A program made the position numbers and the translations under genes. This document shows, one piece after another, positions 21,029 through 30,050 of a stretch of DNA of 64,000 nt. Under the pieces are notes generated by a model. That model did not search any database. It was not told the DNA's origin and saw nothing but the letters and a program-made list of their open reading frames with translations. Origin of the DNA: Myxococcales bacterium (GTDB taxonomy: Bacteria; Myxococcota_A; UBA9160; SZUA-336); assembly GCA_013215565.1 (NCBI GenBank), contig JABSQV010000005.1:37667-101666 (forward strand). Reading direction: 5' to 3'. Numbering within the stretch: the stretch's first letter is position 1; every line of letters starts with the position of its first letter.

Positions 21029-22610
21029 CGTGCGGCTCCTCCGCCCGGGACTCCGAGCCCGCAAGGGCTTGCCAGGCCGCCGGAATGCGGTCCGCGATCT
21101 CGCCGGCCATGCTCCCGACGCCCGCGGCCGAAGCGAACGGCTGAGAGCCGCACATCCCGTGCAGATACACACCCACGGCCGCCGCCTCGAACGGCGCCGT
21201 GCCCGAAGCCAGAAGCGCCCCGATCACGCCCGCCAGCACGTCGCCCGTGCCGCCGGTCGCAAGCGCCGGGCCTCCGGTCGGATTCACGCTCAGCTCTCCA
21301 TCCGGACCCACCACCAGTGAGCGCGCGCCCTTGAGCACCACCACCGCGCCGGTCCGGGACGCGAGTTCGCGCGCCGCGGCCACGCGGTCCCGCCCGACCT
21401 CCCGCGTCTGGCAGCCGAGCAGGCGCGCCATCTCCCCGGGGTGCGGCGTCAGCACCCGCGGCCCGGCACCGCGGAGCCCCTCGGGCGTGCGGGCAAAGGC
21501 GTTGAGCGCGTCGGCATCGACCACGCACGGAAGCCGGAGTCCGTCGAGCAGTTCCTGTACGGCGCTCACCGTCTCCGGGTGAATACCGAGCCCGGGTCCC
21601 ACGACCAGGGCTTCCCGTGACTCGGCTTCGCGGAGCAGGGTCTTGGCCGCGATCGACGCGAACGCACCCGTGCCCGTGTCTTCGACCGGAAGCGTCATCG
21701 CCTCGGTCAGCTTCTCCTCGTAGACCGCGTGCAGTTCGCGCGGCGCGGCCACGGTCACCAGACCCGCGCCTGCCCGGAGCGCTCCAGCGGCGGCCAGACA
21801 GGCCGCCCCGGTCTTGCCCGTGGAGCCGGCCACGACCAGCACGTGTCCGAAACTTCCCTTGTGCCCGGCGAGCGGTCGCGCCGGCAGGAGCCGCCCGGCT
21901 GCGGCCTCATCGAGCAGGAACTGCCGTACGCCGGACGCTTCGAGCGAAGCGCGCGGGAACCCCAGGTCGGCCACGAGGACTTCAGCCTCCAGCGGGGCCA
22001 GGGCGAGGCCGAGCTTGGGAAATCCGAGCGTGACCACGAGATCCGGCGGAAGCCAGGCGCCGAGCGGCTCTCCGGTATCGCTCGACAGACCCGAGGGAAG
22101 ATCGACGGCCACGATCGGGGGCCCGCCGCGCAGCGCTTCCAACGCCTGCGCCAGCTCGCCCTCGACCCGGCGCGTGAGCCCGACGCCCAGGATCGCGTCG
22201 ATCACCAGGTCCGATGCCGAGCGAAGCTCGCGGAGCCGGTCCGGCGTGGGGCGCGACACGACCTCGATCCCTGCTCGTTCGAGCAGCGCCAAATTGGCCC
22301 GGGCCTCCTCGGAGTGGCGCCCGGGTTCGGCAAGGGTCACGACGATGGGTGCAACCCGCGCATCCCAATCTCGAAGCGTCCTGGCCACGACATAGCCATC
22401 GCCTCCGTTGTTTCCGCCGCCGCAGACCACGAGCGGCCGGCGCACTTCGGGAAAGCGGAGCCGCACCGCGACCGCCACGGCCCGACCCGCACTCTCCATC
22501 AGCAGCCGACCCGGAAGTCCGCATTCCCGGATCGCGTGGGCGTCGATGCGCCGCATCTGGTCTGCGGTCGGGCAGGGCCAGCCACGCTCGGCGAGCAGAG
22601 CGCGATCCAT
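21003..22610 (-). CDS. Bifunctional NAD(P)H-hydrate epimerase/dehydratase
   Basis: VVCGGGNNGGDGYVVAR epimerase; GHKGSFGHVLVVAGS and GGTGDVLAGVIGALLASG dehydratase. Confidence 0.93.
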   Translation of the reverse strand: MDRALLAERGWPCPTADQMRRIDAHAIRECGLPGRLLMESAGRAVAVAVRLRFPEVRRPLVVCGGGNNGGDGYVVARTLRDWDARVAPIVVTLAEPGRHSEEARANLALLERAGIEVVSRPTPDRLRELRSASDLVIDAILGVGLTRRVEGELAQALEALRGGPPIVAVDLPSGLSSDTGEPLGAWLPPDLVVTLGFPKLGLALAPLEAEVLVADLGFPRASLEASGVRQFLLDEAAAGRLLPARPLAGHKGSFGHVLVVAGSTGKTGAACLAAAGALRAGAGLVTVAAPRELHAVYEEKLTEAMTLPVEDTGTGAFASIAAKTLLREAESREALVVGPGLGIHPETVSAVQELLDGLRLPCVVDADALNAFARTPEGLRGAGPRVLTPHPGEMARLLGCQTREVGRDRVAAARELASRTGAVVVLKGARSLVVGPDGELSVNPTGGPALATGGTGDVLAGVIGALLASGTAPFEAAAVGVYLHGMCGSQPFASAAGVGSMAGEIADRIPAAWQALAGSESRAEEPHGDLLRRFP

Positions 22611-22612
22611 GC

Positions 22613-23011
22613 TCAGTCTCGCTCCGGGGCGACCGGCGCCCGCTCCAGCCAGACGCTGGCCACCGCAAAATCGGGATCGTGTGTGAGCGAGAGACCGAAT
22701 TGGAACCCCCGGGTCCGCGCCGTCTCGCGCGTGAGCCGCAGCGTCGGCTCGCCACTCGGAAGCCGCGCGACCTCGATCTCGCGCAGCGGAACGGGCCCGG
22801 TCAACACACCCGCGAGCGCCCGACGTCCCGCACACTTGGCCGCCAGGCGCGCCGCCAGGCTGTGTGCGCGATTTCGCTTGCGCGCCGCGTAGCGGAGTTC
22901 GTCCGGCAAGAAAATCCGCTCCTCGAATCGCCGCCCGAAGCGGTCGAGTACCCGCTGCAGGTGCGGAACCGAGACCAGGCCAACGCCGAGGCCCGAGATC
23001 TCAGCCGACAC
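22613..23011 (-). CDS. acpS: Holo-[acyl-carrier-protein] synthase
   Basis: GLGVGLVSVPHLQRVLDRFG, LAARLAAKCAGRRAL; between nnr and pdxJ. Confidence 0.88.
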   Translation of the reverse strand: MSAEISGLGVGLVSVPHLQRVLDRFGRRFEERIFLPDELRYAARKRNRAHSLAARLAAKCAGRRALAGVLTGPVPLREIEVARLPSGEPTLRLTRETARTRGFQFGLSLTHDPDFAVASVWLERAPVAPERD

Positions 23012-23720
23012 GGGCCTTCATCTCGCGAACCGCGCGTTCGATCCCGACCAGAATCGCGCGGCCCACGATCGCATGCCCGATCGAGAACTCCTCGATCTCG
23101 GCCCGGGCCACAAGCGGAGCGACGTTGCGATAGTCGAGCCCGTGCCCCACTCCGACATCGAGTCCCAGGCGCGCCGCGAGTTGCGTCGCATCAAAGACGC
23201 GTTCGAGTTCCTGTCCGGCGGAGCCCGAGTCCGCAACGGCGTCGGCGTAACAGCCGGTATGGATCTCCACGGCATCGGCTCCGAGACGGTGAGCGGCCTT
23301 CACCTGCTCCAGCGCCGGATCCACGAAGAGGCAAATGCGCAAACCGGCCTCGGAAAGCGCACCAAGAATCTCCTGCAGCTTGCCGCGCTGCGTGACCACG
23401 TCGAGTCCCCCCTCGGTCGTCAACTCCTCGCGCCGCTCGGGAACCAGGGTGACCGACGAGGGCCGAACTTCCAGCGCGTGCTTCAACATCTCCGGGACCG
23501 GCGCCATCTCGAGGCAGAGATAGCCGGGCACGGTTTCGCGGAGCAGGCGCAGATCGCGCTCCTGGATGTGGCGCCGGTCCTCGCGCAGATGTACGACGAT
23601 GCCGTCGGCGCCTCCGACTCCGGCGAGCACGGCAGCCGCCACGGGATCCGGTTCGGCGATCCCGCGCGCCTGCCGCACCGTTGCCACGTGATCGACATTC
23701 ACGACTAGACGTCGCGTCAT
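23001..23720 (-). CDS. pdxJ: Pyridoxine 5'-phosphate synthase
   Basis: RLVVNVDHVATVRQARG, HLREDRRHIQERDL, GHGLDYRNV. Confidence 0.95.
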   Translation of the reverse strand: MTRRLVVNVDHVATVRQARGIAEPDPVAAAVLAGVGGADGIVVHLREDRRHIQERDLRLLRETVPGYLCLEMAPVPEMLKHALEVRPSSVTLVPERREELTTEGGLDVVTQRGKLQEILGALSEAGLRICLFVDPALEQVKAAHRLGADAVEIHTGCYADAVADSGSAGQELERVFDATQLAARLGLDVGVGHGLDYRNVAPLVARAEIEEFSIGHAIVGRAILVGIERAVREMKARVG

Positions 23721-25135
23721 GACCGCCCGACCTCCCCGATCGCCTTCTCGATCTCGGCACTGATCTCGGCGGCTACCTTCGTAATCTGCGCTTGGTTCTC
23801 GCCCTCGACCATCACGCGTGCGAGCAGTTCCGTCCCCGAGTAGCGAACCATCACCCGGCCCCCGCCCTCCAGTGAGGGCTCGAGGCGTCTGATCGCGCTC
23901 GAGACACTGGCAAGGGTCTCGAGCGGCGGCTTCTCGCGCACGCGCACATCCTCGAGAACCTGGGGCAGCGACTCCATCGCCGCCGCCAGTTCCTCGAGCG
24001 GACGCCCCGTCCGCCGCATCAGGGCCAGCACCTGGAGTCCGGTCAGCATCCCGTCGCCGGTCGAGATCCAATCGCGCATGATGATGTGACCGGACTGCTC
24101 GCCGCCGAGGTTTGCCCCCTCCCGCTGCATCGCCTCGAGCACGTAACGATCCCCGACCGGCGCACGCACGAAGCGGATCCCCTCGCGCTCGAGCGCGATC
24201 TCGAGCCCGGCATTGCTGTACTGGGTCCCGACGACGGTCGATCCTTCCAGCCGGCCGTTCTTGTGGAGATCGATCCCGAGCATCGCCAGCACATGGTCCC
24301 CGTCCACGATCGCACCCTTGGCATCGCACATGATCGCGCGGTCGGCGTCACCATCGAGCGCGATGCCGAGGTCGGCCCGATAGGTGCGGACGGCTTCCGT
24401 CATCTTCTCCGGATGCAATGCCCCGCATTCGAGATTGATGTTGGTCCCGTCCGGCGAGGTCCCGATCGGAATCACGTCGGCTCCGAGTTCTTCGAGCACC
24501 ATCGGTCCAACTTGGTAGGCCGCACCGTTCGCACAGTCGATCGCGATCCGCAGGCCCTCGAGATCGAACTCCTTAGGGAAGGTCTTCTTCAAGAAGACGA
24601 TGTAGCGCCCCGAGGCGTCGTCGATCCGCTGGGCCCGGCCGATGTCGGCTCCCACCGGGCGCGCCCTCTGGAGCTCCTCCGAGAACATGAGAGACTCGAT
24701 CCGCGCCTCGACCTTGTCGGGAAGCTTGAGTCCGTCGCCGGAAAAGAACTTGACTCCGTTGTCTTCGAAGGAATTGTGGGAAGCCGAGATCATTGCGCCC
24801 GCATCGCAGCGCATGTCGGCCGTCAGGAAGGCGAGTCCGGGCGTCGGCATCGGTCCGACCTGCAGTACGTTGACGCCCATCGAACAGATCCCGGCAGCAA
24901 GCGCATCCTCGAGCATGTAGCCTGAGCGCCGCGTATCCTTGGCGATCAGGACTCGGTGTTCGCGCACCTGTGCCGGACCGAGTTGGAAGACCATGGCGAG
25001 CGCACGGCCGAGTTCGAGCATCACCTCCCCGCGCATCGGGTATTCGTTGGCTCGTCCACGGATCCCGTCGGTTCCGAACAGCTTGCGCCCGGACCCCGAG
25101 CCGGTCTCTGTGCCGCCTGCGGCTGGCTTCCTCAT
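23717..25135 (-). CDS. glmM: Phosphoglucosamine mutase
   Basis: KLFGTDGIRGRANEYPM, MISASHNSFEDNGVKFF, DGDADRAIMCD. Confidence 0.96.
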   Translation of the reverse strand: MRKPAAGGTETGSGSGRKLFGTDGIRGRANEYPMRGEVMLELGRALAMVFQLGPAQVREHRVLIAKDTRRSGYMLEDALAAGICSMGVNVLQVGPMPTPGLAFLTADMRCDAGAMISASHNSFEDNGVKFFSGDGLKLPDKVEARIESLMFSEELQRARPVGADIGRAQRIDDASGRYIVFLKKTFPKEFDLEGLRIAIDCANGAAYQVGPMVLEELGADVIPIGTSPDGTNINLECGALHPEKMTEAVRTYRADLGIALDGDADRAIMCDAKGAIVDGDHVLAMLGIDLHKNGRLEGSTVVGTQYSNAGLEIALEREGIRFVRAPVGDRYVLEAMQREGANLGGEQSGHIIMRDWISTGDGMLTGLQVLALMRRTGRPLEELAAAMESLPQVLEDVRVREKPPLETLASVSSAIRRLEPSLEGGGRVMVRYSGTELLARVMVEGENQAQITKVAAEISAEIEKAIGEVGRS

Positions 25136-25824
25136 TCGTCCTCCACGCCCCCCGTCTGCGATCCTTCCGCTTCCGCATCGGCCGGTGGGCCCTCGATCAG
25201 AACCTCTACGCGAATCGGGTCCAGCGGCTCAACCCGCCAGATGTCTGAACTCTCGAGAGAGAGGCGGGTCTCGATGACTGCGTTCTCCTCCATCCCGCTC
25301 ACGTCGATCCGGTCTGTCAAGACGTCGCGAATTCGCCGCATCGCGAAGCGCGCGCCCTCGAGGTTGACGGCCTCTGGCTCGACCGAAACTCCGAGCACCC
25401 GGTAACCCTCCCGCGGTTCGCCGGACCAATCCACGCGAACCGGAACACGCTTACTCGTACGCGAGTCGAGCGTCAGCGTGACGGTCGAGGGCGAGCGCGC
25501 CGAGACGGTGGCTCCCCGTGGGATCTGAAGCCGCTCGACCTCGATCGCGAAGCGAGCCTCCCCGGGTCGGACTCCGGACAGGTCGATCGGGTAGCGGACC
25601 AACTGCTTGGCCGCACGACGAAGCGCCGCACGGCTGCCGTTCAGACGCAGGTTGACCTCGCGTGCCGACTGCGCGATTACGACGACGTCCGCCGGTGTGT
25701 TCTCGGGCGCGATCGGAATGTCGAGACTCTGCTCGATCGAACGAAACCCCTGCGCGCCCATCCAGAGCAAGACTGCGAGGAAAAGGGCCACGATCTTGTA
25801 GAGCGCGTTGTTGAAAATCCGCAT
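25132..25824 (-). CDS. cdaR: YbbR-domain protein (CdaR-like regulator of diadenylate cyclase)
   Basis: N-terminal TM helix, YbbR-like repeats, located between cdaA and glmM. Confidence 0.8.
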   Translation of the reverse strand: MRIFNNALYKIVALFLAVLLWMGAQGFRSIEQSLDIPIAPENTPADVVVIAQSAREVNLRLNGSRAALRRAAKQLVRYPIDLSGVRPGEARFAIEVERLQIPRGATVSARSPSTVTLTLDSRTSKRVPVRVDWSGEPREGYRVLGVSVEPEAVNLEGARFAMRRIRDVLTDRIDVSGMEENAVIETRLSLESSDIWRVEPLDPIRVEVLIEGPPADAEAEGSQTGGVEDE

Positions 25825-25827
25825 GGC

Positions 25828-26742
25828 TCAGGAGGACGGCTCCGGGACTCGAACCGGATCGGATACCGGGTCCGGCGATTTCTGTCCGCCCGCCGGATCT
25901 TTGGGACTCTGCGCTGCCGATTCTTCGACCGGAAGAGCGGGCGCTTCGGGCTCTCGGATGTGGCCTGTGAGGCGCAGCAATCGCTGACGAAGCTGCGGAC
26001 CGTCGAGGGCTTCTTCGATTGTACCGGCGGCCACCAGCGAAATCCTTCCGGTCTCCTCTGAAACCACGATCGCGATCGCGTCCGTTTCCTCGGTAATCCC
26101 CACGGCTGCGCGGTGACGAGTCCCGAGGATTGCGGGGAGATTCGAACTGAGACCCAGCGGCAGGATGCAGCGAGCCGAGACCACGCGACCTTCGCGGATC
26201 ACGACCGCGCCGTCGTGCAGCGGCGAGTAGGGCAGGAACAGAGCGATCAGCAGGTCCCGGGTCATTGCCGCATCGATGTGCGTTCCGAGTTCGAGGTGAT
26301 CCTCCAGACTCACCTCCCTCTCCATGACCAGCAGGGCGCCGACCCGTCGCTGACCCAGGGACTGAACCGCCTGCACGATTTCCTCGATCGACTGGAGCTG
26401 CTGGCGAGGCGCCGTCCGGAGGAACCCTCGCCCCATCCGCGCCAGCGCGCGGCGGATGTCGTGCTGGAAGATGACGATGACGATCAACACGCCCCACCGA
26501 AGAAAGTTGTCGAGGATGAACCCCAGGGTGGCGAGTTCGAGTTGTTCGGCCAGGAGCCAGACCAAGACGACCGTGAGCACACCCAGCGACATCTGAGCCG
26601 CGCGCGTACCCTTGATCAGTAGCAGCAGCCAGTAGACGGCCAGGGAGACCAGCACGATGTCGAGCGTGTCCCAGACCGGATCGTAGTTGTCCGACAGGTT
26701 GTTCCAGGCATCGGCCAGCCATTGATAGATCCAGGTGATCAT
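25828..26742 (-). CDS. cdaA: Diadenylate cyclase CdaA
   Basis: Three N-terminal TM helices, FQHDIRRALARMGR, catalytic LHDGAVVI and GTRHRAAVG motifs. Confidence 0.92.
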   Translation of the reverse strand: MITWIYQWLADAWNNLSDNYDPVWDTLDIVLVSLAVYWLLLLIKGTRAAQMSLGVLTVVLVWLLAEQLELATLGFILDNFLRWGVLIVIVIFQHDIRRALARMGRGFLRTAPRQQLQSIEEIVQAVQSLGQRRVGALLVMEREVSLEDHLELGTHIDAAMTRDLLIALFLPYSPLHDGAVVIREGRVVSARCILPLGLSSNLPAILGTRHRAAVGITEETDAIAIVVSEETGRISLVAAGTIEEALDGPQLRQRLLRLTGHIREPEAPALPVEESAAQSPKDPAGGQKSPDPVSDPVRVPEPSS

Positions 26743-26863
26743 GTCCTAGGCACACGCCCTTCGGCCCCGGCGTGCGGACGGGACCCTCGACCGCCGGCCG
26801 AACCCCGGCGTGGGTCCGCACTTCTTTGGGAGGGGAGTCTGGCAGCCGACCCGCGCACGCGCC

Positions 26864-28783
26864 CTAGCCCGGCATCGGCTCGGGGTCGGGGATTCCCTTG
26901 TCCCCTAGAGAGAACTGAGGCTCCTTCCCTTCGGCCTCGCCTTCGGGCCTCGCGGGCCGCCCGGGTTCCACGGGGGCGAGTGGCGGGAGTTCGCGGTTCT
27001 CGAGCAGGAGTTCGAGTTGCTCCCGGTTCAGGGTCTCTCGCTCGAGCAGCGCGGTAGCGATCCGGTCGAGCGCGCCGCGGTGCTCGAGCAGGTGGTTCTT
27101 TGCGCGGTCGTAGCTCTCGGTCAGCAAGTACCGGACCTCCTCGTCGATCTGGCGCGCCTTCTCCTCACTGTGCTCACGGTGATTGGAGAAGTCACGGCCG
27201 AGAAAGACCGGATCGCCGCCACCGCCCACGTACTTTACGGGCCCCAGGGCCTCGCTCATGCCGTAGTCGCAGACCATTTCGCGCGCGAGCGAGGTCGCCT
27301 GCTCCAGGTCGTTCCCGGCCCCCGTCGACAAGTGATCGAACGCCACCTCCTCCGCTGCCCTGCCCCCCATCATGTGCGTGAGCCGCGCGATCAGCTCTTT
27401 CTTGGTCATGGTATAGCGGTCTTCGGTCGGTAACGTCTGCGTGATACCGAGCGCGCGGCCGCGCGGAATGATCGTCACCTTGTGAATCGGGTCGCCATGT
27501 TCCTCGAGCATCGCGACCAGCGCGTGCCCGCCCTCATGATAGGCCGTGAACCGACGCTCCTCATCGGTCATCACAAGCGTCCGGCGCTCCGCCCCCATCA
27601 GAACCTTGTCCTTGGCCAACTCGAAGTCGTTCATCTCGACCGACTCCGCATCTCGCCGTGCGGCCTGGAGCGCCGACTCGTTGACCAGGTTTTCGAGGTC
27701 GGCCCCCGAGAAGCCGGGTGTCGAGCGCGCGATCACGCTCAGATCGACGCTATCATCCATCACGACCTGACGGGCATGGACCTTGAGGATCGCCTCCCGG
27801 CCGTTCACGTCCGGACGATTCACGACGACGTGACGGTCGAAACGGCCCGGGCGCAGCATCGCGGGATCGAGCACGTCCGGCCGATTGGTGGCGGCGATGA
27901 TGATCACGCCCTCGTTCGACTCGAAGCCATCCATCTCGACGAGCAGCTGATTCAGGGTCTGCTCGCGCTCGTCGTGACCGCCGCCGAGCCCGGCGCCCCG
28001 ATGACGTCCGACCGCATCGATCTCATCGATGAAGACGATGCAGGGCGCGTTCTTCTTGCCCTGGGTAAACAGGTCGCGGACGCGGCTCGCGCCTACGCCC
28101 ACAAACATTTCGACGAAGTCAGAGCCTGAAATCGAGAAAAAGGGGACCCCGGCCTCCCCCGCAACGGCGCGCGCGAGCAGGGTCTTGCCCGTGCCGGGCG
28201 CCCCGACCAGGAGCACCCCCTTGGGGATCCTGCCACCGAGTCGCGTGAAGCGCTTCGGGTCCCGCAGGAAAGAGACGATTTCCTCGAGTTCCTCCTTGGC
28301 CTCTTCGACGCCGGCCACCTCCTGGAAGGTCACGCGCTTCTGATTCTCGTTGAGGAGCCTGGCCTTGGCCTTGCCGAAGCTCATCGCCTTGCCACCCCCG
28401 GACTGGAGCTGCCGGAAGAGCAAGAACCAGAGGCCGATGAAGAGCAGCATCGGGAGCCAGGACACCAGGATCCCCTGCCAGAGGCCCGTATCCTCGGCCG
28501 GCTGATAGGCCCACTTGACGTCCCGTTCCTGCAGCTTCGACAGCAGCAACTCGTGCCCTGCCGGACCTTGTGTGCTGAACGTCTGCCCGCTGTGGAAGGT
28601 GCCCTCGATCAGATCGCCCCGGATCTCGACCTCGGCCACGTCGCCCTGGTCGACATGCGTCAGGAACTGCGAGTATGGGACCTCGTTGGTCTCAGGAGGC
28701 TCGCTGGAATAGAACGTGACGATGGCCAGAAGCACCATCAGCCCCATCGCCCAGGCCATCATGTTCCGGTAGAACTGGTTCAA
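26864..28783 (-). CDS. ftsH: ATP-dependent zinc metalloprotease FtsH
   Basis: [55 protein letters not shown] zinc site. Confidence 0.97.
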   Translation of the reverse strand: MNQFYRNMMAWAMGLMVLLAIVTFYSSEPPETNEVPYSQFLTHVDQGDVAEVEIRGDLIEGTFHSGQTFSTQGPAGHELLLSKLQERDVKWAYQPAEDTGLWQGILVSWLPMLLFIGLWFLLFRQLQSGGGKAMSFGKAKARLLNENQKRVTFQEVAGVEEAKEELEEIVSFLRDPKRFTRLGGRIPKGVLLVGAPGTGKTLLARAVAGEAGVPFFSISGSDFVEMFVGVGASRVRDLFTQGKKNAPCIVFIDEIDAVGRHRGAGLGGGHDEREQTLNQLLVEMDGFESNEGVIIIAATNRPDVLDPAMLRPGRFDRHVVVNRPDVNGREAILKVHARQVVMDDSVDLSVIARSTPGFSGADLENLVNESALQAARRDAESVEMNDFELAKDKVLMGAERRTLVMTDEERRFTAYHEGGHALVAMLEEHGDPIHKVTIIPRGRALGITQTLPTEDRYTMTKKELIARLTHMMGGRAAEEVAFDHLSTGAGNDLEQATSLAREMVCDYGMSEALGPVKYVGGGGDPVFLGRDFSNHREHSEEKARQIDEEVRYLLTESYDRAKNHLLEHRGALDRIATALLERETLNREQLELLLENRELPPLAPVEPGRPARPEGEAEGKEPQFSLGDKGIPDPEPMPG

Positions 28784-28874
28784 CGCGACTCCGCCAAGCA
28801 GGGCCGAAAACCCCAGGGATCACCACAATTTAGCAGCTTGCTGCGCAGCGTGAAAGAGACACTTCCGCCGCTTC

Positions 28875-29909
28875 TCAGCGGGCGCTGCCGCGTGTGCGCA
28901 CAGCTGACGGCTGGCGGTCACGCCGAATCACCAGGCAACCGGAATCTCGGACAGCCAGCGAGTCGGCAGGCAGCGAGAGCGACCGGCCCCCACCGGCCCC
29001 GCGGATGAATCGGTCGAGCCGGTCGAGGTGGCTGCCCGAGAGACGCTCCACCAGCCCGGCGCGGCAGAGCACCTGCGCGAGCGCCCGCAGTCGGAGCGGC
29101 CGATCGAGGCCGGCGAGCGGAGCGATCCGCACGCGGAAGCCGGCGGCGTCGGAACCCGGCTCGTCCAAGCCCGCTGACAGCACCGCCCGGTCGAGCACCT
29201 CTTTGGCCTGGCGCGACAGCCAGGCCTCGTCGCTCTGCGCTCGACCCGCGAGCGCGGCGAGGCGCTCCGTCGCCCCGGGATGGATCTGCTCCAGGACCGG
29301 CAACACGTCGCGTCGAACGCGGCTACGCGGAACGCCAGGGTCACAGTTTCCGGGATCCTCGCGCCAGGTCAGGCCACGCGTGCGAAGGTAGTTGCGCAGT
29401 GCTTCCCGCCTCAGGCTCAGGAGCGGCCGCAGAACAGGCGCGCCCGCCTCTGTCTCCGCCCGCGCGGCGATCCCGCTCAGCCCACCCGGGGAGGTTCCCC
29501 GAATCGCGCGCAACAGCAGCGTCTCGGCCTGGTCGTCGAGCGTGTGCCCGGTCGCGATGAACGCAAACCCGTGATCGGCCCGCAGTCGCTCGAGGGCAGC
29601 GTAACGGAGCACACGTGCGCGCGCCTCCGGCGAGCGTCCGTCGGGGATTCGGACATCGACACGCGCCTCCAGGAACCGGACGCCGAGCTTCGCCGAACGC
29701 TCGCGCACCAACTCGAGATCGAGTTCGGCGCTTGCGCCACGGAGCCCGTGGTGCACATGTGCCGCCGCGATGCACTGCCCTAGGGCCGAGAGGGCGTGCA
29801 GCATGGCGACGGAGTCGCCGCCGCCAGACACCGCGAGAAGCAGCGGGTGCGATCTCGAGACCGCGTGGCGGCGGAGGAATTCGGAAATGGTCAAATGGAC
29901 CCGGTCCAC
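28875..29909 (-). CDS. tilS: tRNA(Ile)-lysidine synthase
   Basis: LLLAVSGGGDSVAMLHAL PP-loop, HVHHGLRG, ATGHTLDDQAETLLLR. Confidence 0.92.
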   Translation of the reverse strand: MDRVHLTISEFLRRHAVSRSHPLLLAVSGGGDSVAMLHALSALGQCIAAAHVHHGLRGASAELDLELVRERSAKLGVRFLEARVDVRIPDGRSPEARARVLRYAALERLRADHGFAFIATGHTLDDQAETLLLRAIRGTSPGGLSGIAARAETEAGAPVLRPLLSLRREALRNYLRTRGLTWREDPGNCDPGVPRSRVRRDVLPVLEQIHPGATERLAALAGRAQSDEAWLSRQAKEVLDRAVLSAGLDEPGSDAAGFRVRIAPLAGLDRPLRLRALAQVLCRAGLVERLSGSHLDRLDRFIRGAGGGRSLSLPADSLAVRDSGCLVIRRDRQPSAVRTRGSAR

Positions 29910-30050
29910 GCCACAAGGGTAAGGCCCCGTGCCGCCACCTCCCACCCCCGGGGCAACTCAATCCCGCAGCCATCGGCGCCGAAAACGTTGAAAGTCGCCC
30001 GAGACTCCACCCCCCCGCCGGACACCGACCGCGCGGAAACGAGAGGACGC

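Noticed and set aside
25451-26821. 456-aa minus-strand ORF
   Set aside because: Out-of-frame overlap with cdaR/cdaA, both well supported.
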